NCBI GenBank assembly: GCA_041688015.1
Contig: JBDNIY010000002.1
Span: forward strand, 62,001-126,000
Length of the DNA: 64,000 nucleotides
Reading direction: 5' to 3'
Origin: Parvibaculum sp041688015
GTDB lineage: Bacteria; Pseudomonadota; Alphaproteobacteria; Parvibaculales; Parvibaculaceae
Shown one piece after another: positions 40,081-48,057 of the stretch; position 1 is the stretch's first letter, and every line of letters begins with the position of its first letter. The position numbers were made by a program, and so were the translations under genes. The notes beneath the pieces were generated by a model. That model was not told the DNA's origin. It saw only the letters and a list, made by a program, of their open reading frames with translations, and did no database searches.

Positions 40081-41476
40081 AGTTCCCAGCATCGGGCTAA
40101 ACGGGCGCACGGACAGTCTTGCCTTTCGTCTGGTGGCGGGTGCGGCACTGTGGAGTTCTATCGCTCTGTTGGTCGGCGGGATTCTCCTGTCGTCGATCTT
40201 TCGCCAAACCGTCGAACATTCCTTTGATGCGCGCCTCGAGGTGCTGTTGGGCAGTCTGATTGCGACCACCGATGTCGATGACAAGGGCGAAATCATCCGC
40301 ACCCGCAACCTCAACGAAACCCGTTTCGACTTTGCCTATTCCGGCTGGTATTGGCAGGTCGCCCCCATCGCCCAGCGGCTCGCCTTGCGTTCGCGCTCGC
40401 TGTTTGACCAAACCATCGATCTCAGCAAAGCCAAGGACTCGACACGCGATATATCCGGCGCGCGTTTTTTCGATACGCCCGGTCCCGACGGACAAATGCT
40501 GCGCGTGATCGAGCGCCGCGTCATGCTGCCGGGCTATGATGTGCCGGTTTCGTTTTCGGTGGCAGGCGACAAGGCCGAAATGGAAGCCGACATCCAGAGC
40601 TTCAACGGCACAGTGTTCATTGCTCTGGCAGCGCTCGGCTTAGGAATTTTGGTGGCTCTGCTTATTCAGGTGCGTTTCGGGTTGCGCCCGCTTGAAACGG
40701 CGCGGCGCTCGCTATCGCAAATCCGTAGCGGTAAGGCAACAAAACTTGAGGGCAAATTTCCCACTGAAATCGCGCCATTGGCTGACGAAATCAATTCACT
40801 GCTGGAAGGCAACCGCGAAGTGCTGGAGCGCGCTCGCACCCATGTCGGCAATCTGGCCCATGCGCTGAAGACGCCGCTATCGGTACTGACCAATGAAGCC
40901 CGCAGCAATGAAGGCGAGTTCGGCGATATGGTGGGCCGTGCGGCGGGTCATATGCGCGAGCAAATCGACCATCATCTGGCGCGCGCGCGTATGGCCGCGT
41001 CGGCCAACGTGTTTGGCGCACATACGCCGGTGCATCATGCTGTGACGCGCCTTGGTCGAGCGTTGGAGCGCATCTATGCCGAAGGCGGCATCCGAGTGGT
41101 TGTGGACTGCCCTGAAGACTTAGGCTTTCGCGGTGAAGCGCAGGACTTGGAGGAAATAGTTGGCAACCTGATGGATAATGCCTGCAAATGGGCTAAATCC
41201 CGTGTGGTGCTGCGCGCAAAACGGCTGAGTGAACCGCGCCGCGGTCGCCCCGCCATCGTGATCACAGTCGAAGATGACGGGCCGGGTGTGCCGGAAGAAA
41301 GCCGTAAAGCGGCGCTGAAGCGGGGCGGGCGGCTCGATGAAAGCAAACCTGGATCGGGCCTTGGCCTGTCGATTGTCACCGAGATTGCCGAGCTTTACGG
41401 CGGTGAATTGCGGCTCGTAGATTCAGCCCTTGGCGGGTTAAAGGCGGAACTGATTTTGCCTGCCGCGAGCGGGTGA
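40070..41476 (+). CDS. feuQ: Sensor histidine kinase (FeuQ/PhoQ-like)
   Basis: A 468-residue membrane kinase starting MRFKVPSIGLNGR. Transmembrane helices lie near residues 24-46 and about 180-205, with a periplasmic sensor between them. A HAMP-like segment has GLRPLETARRSLSQIRSG. The H-box is NLAHALKTPLSVL, a PhoQ/FeuQ-type variant. N-box NLMDNACKWAKS and G-boxes VEDDGPGVP and GSGLGLSIV are present. It would phosphorylate the regulator encoded just upstream. Confidence 0.88.
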   Translation: MRFKVPSIGLNGRTDSLAFRLVAGAALWSSIALLVGGILLSSIFRQTVEHSFDARLEVLLGSLIATTDVDDKGEIIRTRNLNETRFDFAYSGWYWQVAPIAQRLALRSRSLFDQTIDLSKAKDSTRDISGARFFDTPGPDGQMLRVIERRVMLPGYDVPVSFSVAGDKAEMEADIQSFNGTVFIALAALGLGILVALLIQVRFGLRPLETARRSLSQIRSGKATKLEGKFPTEIAPLADEINSLLEGNREVLERARTHVGNLAHALKTPLSVLTNEARSNEGEFGDMVGRAAGHMREQIDHHLARARMAASANVFGAHTPVHHAVTRLGRALERIYAEGGIRVVVDCPEDLGFRGEAQDLEEIVGNLMDNACKWAKSRVVLRAKRLSEPRRGRPAIVITVEDDGPGVPEESRKAALKRGGRLDESKPGSGLGLSIVTEIAELYGGELRLVDSALGGLKAELILPAASG

Positions 41477-41583
41477 GCCGCGCCCAAGGTGAACACCAGA
41501 TGAACGACACATTCAGGCCGCCATCAGCGACGATCCTCTAGGCTCATCCCCGTTCAATCAGTTCATCTCAACGGGGTAGCAAA

Positions 41584-42069
41584 ATGAAATTCACACGCAT
41601 CATCATCGCGGGCGCCATGACGGCAGCTCTGGCTGGTTGCGCCCAACCGGGCTACGGCCCCTACGGAGGGGCAGGCCCCAAGCAACAGATCGGCACGCTT
41701 AGCGGCGCGGTTGCTGGTGGTCTGGCCGGGGCTCAATTTGGCAATGGCACAGGGCGTCTTTGGGCGACAGGCGCGGGCGTTCTGCTTGGCGCATTGGCGG
41801 GCAATAATATTGGCCGCAGCCTTGACCGCGCCGACCAACAATATCTCAGCCAAGCGTCATATCGTTCGTTTGAAACCGGTGCACCGGTCGAGTGGCGCAA
41901 TCCCGATAGCGGTAATTCGGGCATGGTCGCGCCGGGACGTTCATATCAGTCGGGCAACAGCTATTGCCGCGAATATACCCAGACCGTCAATATCGGCGGG
42001 CGGGCCGAACGCGCCTATGGAACAGCGTGCCGCCAGCCGGACGGTTCATGGCAGCTACAGAACGGCTAA
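41584..42069 (+). CDS. Glycine-zipper outer-membrane lipoprotein (17-kDa antigen-like)
   Basis: A 161-residue protein. The signal peptide ends in a lipobox (AALAGCAQ), so Cys18 should be lipidated. Residues about 35-80 form a glycine zipper 2TM motif (SGAVAGGLAGAQFGNGTG and GAGVLLGALAGNNIGRSLD). The C-terminal half has EWRNPDSGNSG and YCREYTQTVNIGGRAERAYG, as in the RT0821/Lpp0805 surface antigen family. It probably stabilises the outer membrane. A hairpin follows the gene. Confidence 0.9.
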   Translation: MKFTRIIIAGAMTAALAGCAQPGYGPYGGAGPKQQIGTLSGAVAGGLAGAQFGNGTGRLWATGAGVLLGALAGNNIGRSLDRADQQYLSQASYRSFETGAPVEWRNPDSGNSGMVAPGRSYQSGNSYCREYTQTVNIGGRAERAYGTACRQPDGSWQLQNG

Positions 42070-42100
42070 CCATACGTTCACGGATGATGCTCTAAAAGGT

Positions 42101-42137
42101 AAGGGCGCCACACTCCTTTACGAGTGCGGCGCCCTTG
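42101..42137 (+). terminator. Strong hairpin after the lipoprotein gene
   Basis: AAGGGCGCC (42101-42109) pairs with GGCGCCCTT (42128-42136), with an inner CACTC/GAGTG stem. The T tail is weak (GTTCTT). It could serve the plus-strand lipoprotein gene and the minus-strand short ORF. Confidence 0.65.
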
Positions 42138-42263
42138 TTCTTGGAACGGCTGCGACGCGACCTGCACATAAAGATGAGTGCTAGATCGCCCCGTTTGTCG
42201 CTCATGCGCATTTGCTCGGATCATGGAGGGAGCCCCGCTCCGTCCATGAAGAGAATGGCTGGA

Positions 42264-42374
42264 TTATGCAGAAAGGTCCTTAGGCGTATCCGACCTTGCC
42301 TGCTTTGCCTCACGACCCTCTGTCGAGATCAATATGCTGGCGATAGCAAACGGTGTCATCAAACCGTTAGACAT
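42264..42374 (-). CDS. 36-residue short ORF with an extreme Shine-Dalgarno
   Basis: MSNGLMTPFAIASILISTEG begins a 36-residue peptide with a hydrophobic first half and a charged second half (REAKQARSDTPKDL). It is too short for the usual cut-offs. Upstream on the same strand is GAAAGGAGGTGATCC, with the AGGAGG core 7 bp from the ATG. The only neighbour on this strand is the YihY-family gene, whose stop is 212 bp upstream. No family is recognised. The hydrophobic segment (residues 5-17) is short for a full transmembrane span. Confidence 0.6.
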   Translation of the reverse strand: MSNGLMTPFAIASILISTEGREAKQARSDTPKDLSA

Positions 42375-42375
42375 C

Positions 42376-42390
42376 GGATCACCTCCTTTC
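42376..42390 (-). promoter_or_regulatory. Fifteen-nt Shine-Dalgarno complementary to the 16S 3' end
   Basis: The minus strand reads GAAAGGAGGTGATCC, the complement of the conserved 16S rRNA 3' end GGATCACCTCCTTTC. The flanks do not resemble 16S rRNA, so it is not an rRNA fragment. Core-to-start spacing is ideal for the 36-residue ORF. Confidence 0.8.
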
Positions 42391-42586
42391 AGTTGTTAAA
42401 ACGAGTAGGGAACTTGAGCGTGGGACGCAGGCGTAGTTACGTCAAGACCCTGAATGCAGCGCACACTTGAGATGTCGTGCGAGCGTTGGGATTCTGTCAT
42501 TTTTTGAGGTTTACAAATGACGAGTGCCGCGCCGTTTTTGTACGCCGCATCGCGCGTCTTCGAAGGGGCGGACAAATCGCGACGAA

Positions 42587-43978
42587 TCACTGGCTGATTG
42601 GATCGCTGGTTTGCGGTAGAACCTCGACATCCTGCGACCGGGAGGCCGCAGTTTGTAGTGACGATGCCATCAGCATGGCAATCGTGGTCCCGCTTAAAAG
42701 ATCGCCTTCCGCCGCACTGAGTTTGACAAAAAAATCATCCACGGCCGGAAGGTGGCCAAGCGCCTCGTCTGCGACGCTGCCCTTGTTGCGGGTTTTCCGT
42801 AATACGCCCACGACGTCGGCAAGGCTGACCAGCCGGGCCGGGCGAACCGGGATGAGGCGGGACATGGGGCCATCGGAGCGCGCAATGAAGCCACCCGCGA
42901 TTAACGCCATTTCGATCTCGGTCATAGCCTCGACGGGTAAGCGCAGGCGGCGCGCCAGTGTTTCGTCGGTCCATGCGTCACCACCGCCCTCGAAGGCTTC
43001 GTGGATCAGGACAAGGGCTTTGACCGCCATATGTTGCTGCTGATGCGAGGTGAGATGAGCAAGGCCGATGATCGGCGATAGATGCTGACGCTTTTGGAAA
43101 TAGAATGAGATCGAACAACCGACCAAAAGAATGAGCCAAGCGGCATAGAGCCAGATCATAAAGACGACGAGGCTGGCAAAGGCCGAATAGACCGCCACAT
43201 ATTGCGCCGAGCGAACAACGAATGTGGCAAAGGCCCAGCCAGTGATGCCCCAAGCGATGCCCGCCACTGTCGCGCCGACAAAGGCGGAACTGAGCTTGAC
43301 CCGCGTATTGGGCATTATCATGTAAAGGAGAGTGAAGACCGCAATCAGGACGACATAGGGCACAAGTTTGCTCATTTGCGAGATGAGAAACTTGATCGGT
43401 GCAAAATCAACCAGCGTGCCGACATAGGCATTGGACAGCGCGCCCGCCATGATGCCGAGGAAGGTGACGAGCACCAGCGGCCCCAACACGCTCATGCTGA
43501 CGATCTCGGTGACCTGTCGCGTCAACGAGCGATTGGCCTCGACGCGCCAGATGTCGTTGAACGCCGCCTCGATTTTTTTGATCATGGAAATGACGGTGTA
43601 GATGAGAAAGGCAAAGCCGACCGTGCCCAGCACATTGGCATTCACGCGTTCGACGAACTCCATCAGCCGCGTTGTGATTTCCGTGCCTTGCTCGCCGAGT
43701 GGGCCGAGGAACTGGCTGAGAAAATCCTGTACATAGACCGCATAGCCAAAGGCCCGGAAGATGGCAAAGGCAATAGCGATGGTCGGAACAAGCGACAGGA
43801 GCGTCGTATAGACAAGGCTCATAGCCCGCAGATTGAGCCGTCCGTCGATCAGATCCCGCCCGACAACCCAGACGATCTGCGCCGCTTGAATGAGCGCGGC
43901 CTGCCAAGCTGGCAGGCCTTGTGGAGGTGTTTCCCAGACGAGGGCGCGGGTGCGGTCATAGATCAGATTTGCGAACAT
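42587..43978 (-). CDS. YihY/UPF0761 family inner-membrane protein
   Basis: A 463-residue protein with about six transmembrane helices in its first 300 residues. LRAMSLVYTTLLSLVPTIAIAF, VGFAFLIYTVISMIKKIEAAFNDIW and YAAWLILLVGCSISFYFQ are the family signature (Virul_fac_BrkB/YihY). The C-terminal 150 residues form a soluble part resembling a winged-helix domain (ETLARRLRLPVEAM). The old name ribonuclease BN for this family is considered wrong. Role unknown. Confidence 0.9.
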   Translation of the reverse strand: MFANLIYDRTRALVWETPPQGLPAWQAALIQAAQIVWVVGRDLIDGRLNLRAMSLVYTTLLSLVPTIAIAFAIFRAFGYAVYVQDFLSQFLGPLGEQGTEITTRLMEFVERVNANVLGTVGFAFLIYTVISMIKKIEAAFNDIWRVEANRSLTRQVTEIVSMSVLGPLVLVTFLGIMAGALSNAYVGTLVDFAPIKFLISQMSKLVPYVVLIAVFTLLYMIMPNTRVKLSSAFVGATVAGIAWGITGWAFATFVVRSAQYVAVYSAFASLVVFMIWLYAAWLILLVGCSISFYFQKRQHLSPIIGLAHLTSHQQQHMAVKALVLIHEAFEGGGDAWTDETLARRLRLPVEAMTEIEMALIAGGFIARSDGPMSRLIPVRPARLVSLADVVGVLRKTRNKGSVADEALGHLPAVDDFFVKLSAAEGDLLSGTTIAMLMASSLQTAASRSQDVEVLPQTSDPISQ

Positions 43979-44174
43979 GGCGGCAATGCTAAAGCGCGAT
44001 TGTGCAAAGAGTAAGGGCCATCACAGGAAAATGACGACAAATCCTGCTGAATTGAGGCTCGAATGCGCTAGGGAGCGCTGCGCTTGATACCGCCCGTGAA
44101 ACAAATATTAAGCATGACAATCTAATCTGTGCCCGTGGGTGCCGCGTTCGTTGCTGTGCCCACGCGTTAAGGGA

Positions 44175-45614
44175 ATGGTCGCGAGCTTTATGGAACCCAG
44201 TATCGGATCAGCTTTGGAAAAGCGTTTGTCTGCTTTGTTGGCGCGTCTTGCGCCGACAATGGCGATCAAACTTGCGTCCGGTCTTGAGCGCCAGCGCCTG
44301 CAAGGCGTTGACGGGCTACCCTATGATCTCATCCTCTCGTCGCTGCGCCCAGTGCTCGAGCGCAACAAGGGCCCCAGGCCCGGTTTGCCCGATCCGCTGC
44401 GCCAGTTCTGTGCGCCGTTTGAAGATCTGCTGGTGAACCGCCGCGACCCGTCACGGAATTTGCGCCAGATTGCGCGCGCCTCGATCGACCCGGTCTGGAT
44501 TTGGCTATCGAGCGAACTTCTGCCCGACGCATTGCACGACATCACCGCCCGCATCGTTGAGCACACGCTTAGCAATAACAAGATTGCGCTAAGCGGTTCC
44601 ATCGCTGTGTTACATGCCTCCTGTTCGGCCGCTCTCCTGTATGCCATTGAAGCGGTGCGCGGTGACATTGCCCAGCGCCGCAAACTCGAACGTCAATTGG
44701 GTGGCGAGGCCGTTGTCGAAGACGCGCGTGTGATGGCCGAAGCGTTGGCAGTGGCCCCCTTCATGCTGCGACTTGGCGAGGAACTTCCCAAACATATCAG
44801 TGATTTTGACGATCATCTTGTTGCCTTTGTCGGCGAGCTTTACGAAGACGCGCGCGACGCGCTGCCTGAATATGCCGTCTATGTGCCACTGGCCGCGATG
44901 ACCCGCCTGTCCGTGCCATGGCAGATCATGCGCCTTGCCCGTAAAGTGTCGGGCTTTGGCAATGACGCGGCCATAAACCGATCCGGTCTTGCTGAACTTG
45001 GCGAGATTTTCCTCGGTGAAGTCGAAGACATTGCCCGCAGCCTCGAAAACCTGCGCCCCGGCAAAGCTGACCTGCCGCAGATGGCCCGTGACATCACGCG
45101 ATTTGCTGAAATTTCGCAGGGTTTTATCGGCGAAATCGATATTCGCCGTGTGAGCGATTGGGGCCATAGAATTTTGACCGCGCGCGCCAAGCTGTCGGCC
45201 ACCATCGCCGAAGAAATGTCGCGCTTTCAGCAAGACATCGCCAAGGCACTGCCGATCCATCAGATCGGCACCTACGGCAAGAACGGGCCGCGCCGCCCTG
45301 ACGTGGGCTATGAGCCCAACAATGAACGTGTCGCCAAACTCATGGGTGAAATGCAATTCCTCAGCGCCATTGGAGCGGTGGCCGATAGCATCGGCGTGCA
45401 TGCTCATTGCCGTAGCATTCAGCAGCAGATCGAAACCTACCTGGTCGCTTATGAAGACGGGCTGATCGAGGAAATTCGTCGCACCAGCGATGCCGAGCGC
45501 GACAACGCACTGAACTTCCTCGATGTTGTTATCGATTGCCGCGAAACGCTGGGCGAAATCAAAGCCGCCGATATTCTGCGGCGTCGTGGCCGCGTGGCAG
45601 CCCAAGCCGCTTGA
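44175..45614 (+). CDS. Conserved hypothetical helical protein of about 480 residues
   Basis: No family is recognised. The protein is almost entirely helical and soluble, with a weak hydrophobic segment near residues 155-175 (IALSGSIAVLHASCSAALLY). Arg/Glu-rich helices run to the end (FLDVVIDCRETLGEIKAADI). ATG 44175 is used; ATG 44190 and an upstream GTG at 44139 are alternatives, none with a clear ribosome binding site. It is a single-gene unit between divergent YihY and convergent desulfhydrase genes. The stops of this gene and the desulfhydrase gene abut. Confidence 0.75.
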   Translation: MVASFMEPSIGSALEKRLSALLARLAPTMAIKLASGLERQRLQGVDGLPYDLILSSLRPVLERNKGPRPGLPDPLRQFCAPFEDLLVNRRDPSRNLRQIARASIDPVWIWLSSELLPDALHDITARIVEHTLSNNKIALSGSIAVLHASCSAALLYAIEAVRGDIAQRRKLERQLGGEAVVEDARVMAEALAVAPFMLRLGEELPKHISDFDDHLVAFVGELYEDARDALPEYAVYVPLAAMTRLSVPWQIMRLARKVSGFGNDAAINRSGLAELGEIFLGEVEDIARSLENLRPGKADLPQMARDITRFAEISQGFIGEIDIRRVSDWGHRILTARAKLSATIAEEMSRFQQDIAKALPIHQIGTYGKNGPRRPDVGYEPNNERVAKLMGEMQFLSAIGAVADSIGVHAHCRSIQQQIETYLVAYEDGLIEEIRRTSDAERDNALNFLDVVIDCRETLGEIKAADILRRRGRVAAQAA

Positions 45615-46628
45615 TTACGGCAGCGTAAATTCCTCTTCATAAGCAAACAAGCCCGGCATCCCGCCCGTATGCAAAAAGACCAGCGTGTCATCGGGTGTGA
45701 ACGTGCCGCGTTTGATCAGCGCAATCATGCCCGCCATGCCTTTGCCTGTATAAACAGGATCAAGCAGGATGCCTTCTGTGCGTGCCACAAGCTCCACCGC
45801 TTCGATCATTCCTTCAGTCGGCACACCGTAGCCCGTGCCCACGAAACCATCTTCGAGCACAACGACATTGGCGCTTGGCGCGGCAAGGCCAAGGTGTTCT
45901 GCGGTTTTGGCGGCCAGACTGGCGATGTCGGCTTTCATTTTGTCTGTATCAAGACGATAAACGTTGATGCCATGGATCGCTGGGCCGTCATGGCGCAATT
46001 GCCGTCCAGCGATGAGCCCGGCTTGCGTGCCGCCGCTGGAGGAGGCGTGGATGAGATGCGCGCCAGTGATACCGCGTGCCGCAAGTTCGTCGGCCATTTC
46101 CAGATAGGCGGCGGCATAGCCGAGCGAGCCCGTCACCGTGGACCCGCCTGCAGGCGTGAAATAGGGCTTGGCACCTGCTGCTTGCAACTCGGCCATGACA
46201 CTCTTGAAGAAGGCCGTTGCGTCAGCTCCCGGTGGGATGATGCGCACGTCGGCGCCAAAAATATCATCAAGCAACCGATTGCCGGATTGGCGATAGCTCT
46301 GCCCTTGGTAGGGCACCATGTCCAACAATACGAGCACAGCTTTGAAACCGGCGGCCGCCGCCGCAGCAGCTGTTTGGCGCGCATGGTTGGATTGCAGCGC
46401 GCCGGTCGTAACGATGGTATCGGCCCCTTGCGCCAGCGCTTCGCCGACCAAAAATTCCAGTTTGCGCGTCTTGTTGCCGCCGCCGCCAAGGCCTGTGCAA
46501 TCATCGCGTTTGATGAAGAGACGCGGGCTGGCGGGGCCTAGGTGGGCGCGCAAGCGGGTCATCTCGCCGAGCGGTGTTGGCAGATGCGCCAGAGAAAAAC
46601 GTGGGAAAGCATCAAATGGTGATGGCAT
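45615..46628 (-). CDS. D-cysteine desulfhydrase / ACC deaminase family enzyme
   Basis: A 337-residue fold-type II PLP enzyme. FIKRDDCTGLGGGGNKTRKLEFLV carries the PLP lysine (GNKTRKLE), followed by GALQSNHARQTAAAAAAAG, the family signature. VSSGGTQAG-like HASSSGGTQAG binds the phosphate. Members split D-cysteine or, less often, 1-aminocyclopropane-1-carboxylate; residues that separate the two were not decisive by eye. The ATG overlaps the stop of the CoA transferase gene, so they are coupled. Confidence 0.88.
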   Translation of the reverse strand: MPSPFDAFPRFSLAHLPTPLGEMTRLRAHLGPASPRLFIKRDDCTGLGGGGNKTRKLEFLVGEALAQGADTIVTTGALQSNHARQTAAAAAAAGFKAVLVLLDMVPYQGQSYRQSGNRLLDDIFGADVRIIPPGADATAFFKSVMAELQAAGAKPYFTPAGGSTVTGSLGYAAAYLEMADELAARGITGAHLIHASSSGGTQAGLIAGRQLRHDGPAIHGINVYRLDTDKMKADIASLAAKTAEHLGLAAPSANVVVLEDGFVGTGYGVPTEGMIEAVELVARTEGILLDPVYTGKGMAGMIALIKRGTFTPDDTLVFLHTGGMPGLFAYEEEFTLP

Positions 46629-47848
46629 CAGACAACGCCTTCCGCACGAAAGCCTGCGATCTCAGCGGCCGAATAGCCAAGGTCGCCCAAGATGCTGTCT
46701 GTGTGCTCACCTAGCAGAGGCGCGCGGCCTTGCACGCTGCCCGGTGTCGCCGACAGGCGCACCGGCGTCTCCATGATCGGGGCAGGGCCGGGCAGGCCGG
46801 GAAAATCAACGGGTTTCAGATAGCCCATGGCCGCGATATGAGGATCATCCAGCGCCTGTTGCGGCGTGTAAACTGGGCCTGCTGGAATACGCGCTTTTTC
46901 AAGTTCGGCCAGTGCTTCGTCCGTCGTGCGCAAAGCCGCCCATGCGCTGGTGCGGGCCGACAGCGCCTCACCATGGTCGCCGCGCGCTAAGTCATCCTTG
47001 AAGCGCGGATCGGTCAGCCAATGGTCTTCGCCCATCAGCCGCGCCCAACGCTTGAACAGGGGGGCGCCAATCGCCTGCACTAAAATCCAACCGTCCTTTG
47101 TGCGCACAATGTCAGCCGGCCCCGCGTAGGGCGAGCGATTGCCGATGGCTTGACGGTTGGGCTTGCGCAATTCCTGTTCGATCAGATGAAAATTGAAATA
47201 GGCAAGTGCCGTTGAGAGCAATGCGCCTTCGACAATCTGCCCTTTGCCGGTTTTTGCACGCTCCATCAGTGCCGCCATCGTGCCGAACGCGGTGAGCGAG
47301 GCCGTACCGAAATCAACCCAGGGTGCATAGCTTTTCACCGGCTCGTCGGGTCCGCCCGTCAGATAGGCCGCCCCGACCATGGATTGCGCCACGCCGTCAA
47401 AACCTGTGCGCTCGCTATAGGGGCCGCCATGGCCAAAAGCCGAGACGGTGGTGAGGATAATGTCGGGCTTGATCGCGGTGAGGCTCTCATAGTCGAGCCT
47501 CATGGCTTTGAGCGTTGAAGGCGGCAGGTTGGCGACCACAACGTCAGCGGTGGCGACCAACCGTTGCACGATGCCGCGGCCTGTCTCGGTCATGGGGTCG
47601 AGCGTCAGGCCGCGCTTGTTCCGGTTCATCTGGAGGAACATGGCCCCTTCGCCACCAGCGCCTGCCTCTGCGTCCGGTACAATGGGCTGCACAAACCGGT
47701 CTTCGCTGCCATCGCGCTTTTCAATGCGGATGACATCGGCGCCCAGATCGCCAAGCAAGGCAGCGCAATAGGGCCCGGCAATATAGCGCCCAAAATCCAA
47801 TACCCGGACGCCGGACAAAACCCCGCCATTCACGCCTTTGCCTGCCAT
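46628..47848 (-). CDS. CaiB/BaiF family CoA transferase
   Basis: A 406-residue family III CoA transferase. ATG 47848 is chosen because GGGAGG lies 8 bp upstream, giving MAGKGVNGGVLSGVRVLDFG. Conserved segments are YIAGPYCAALLGDLGADVIRIEK, NRNKRGLTLDP, a DxxxxNLPP-type VVVANLPPSTL, and the catalytic-Asp region PWVDFGTAS. It moves CoA between carboxylic acids. Substrate unknown. It is followed directly by the desulfhydrase/ACC deaminase homologue. Confidence 0.9.
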   Translation of the reverse strand: MAGKGVNGGVLSGVRVLDFGRYIAGPYCAALLGDLGADVIRIEKRDGSEDRFVQPIVPDAEAGAGGEGAMFLQMNRNKRGLTLDPMTETGRGIVQRLVATADVVVANLPPSTLKAMRLDYESLTAIKPDIILTTVSAFGHGGPYSERTGFDGVAQSMVGAAYLTGGPDEPVKSYAPWVDFGTASLTAFGTMAALMERAKTGKGQIVEGALLSTALAYFNFHLIEQELRKPNRQAIGNRSPYAGPADIVRTKDGWILVQAIGAPLFKRWARLMGEDHWLTDPRFKDDLARGDHGEALSARTSAWAALRTTDEALAELEKARIPAGPVYTPQQALDDPHIAAMGYLKPVDFPGLPGPAPIMETPVRLSATPGSVQGRAPLLGEHTDSILGDLGYSAAEIAGFRAEGVV

Positions 47849-48057
47849 CTGTGAGGCCTCCCGTTCGATTCTTAAGGGGCGCTGAAGGACGCGCCGTTCG
47901 TTGGGCACGATAGGCGGACCGCGAAGGCAAGGAAAGCCTTAGGATTTGGCTCGCGGTGACCCTGCGGCATCTAAAATCGGGCTTTTCACTTTATTTAGAA
48001 TTTCCCTCTAATGTTTTCGACATTGGTGCGTTAAGGACGTGCCAAGAGGGGGGATCT

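Noticed and set aside
42376..42390. Possible 16S rRNA 3' end fragment on the plus strand
   Set aside because: Only the 15 bases of the anti-Shine-Dalgarno match; flanking bases do not resemble the preceding 16S helix or the spacer. It reads better as a Shine-Dalgarno on the minus strand.
42408..42441. EcfG-type general stress promoter (GGAAC on the plus strand)
   Set aside because: The spacing to the nearest CGT-type element is 18 bp, outside the usual 16-17, and no plus-strand gene follows.
43202..44014. 270-residue frame antisense to the YihY-family gene
   Set aside because: The product is an Asp/Arg/His-rich string with no fold, fully covered by a well-supported membrane protein gene.
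44610..45605. 331-residue frame antisense to the unknown 480-residue gene
   Set aside because: The plus-strand protein has even helical composition and normal codon pattern; the antisense translation is shadow-like and has no ribosome binding site.
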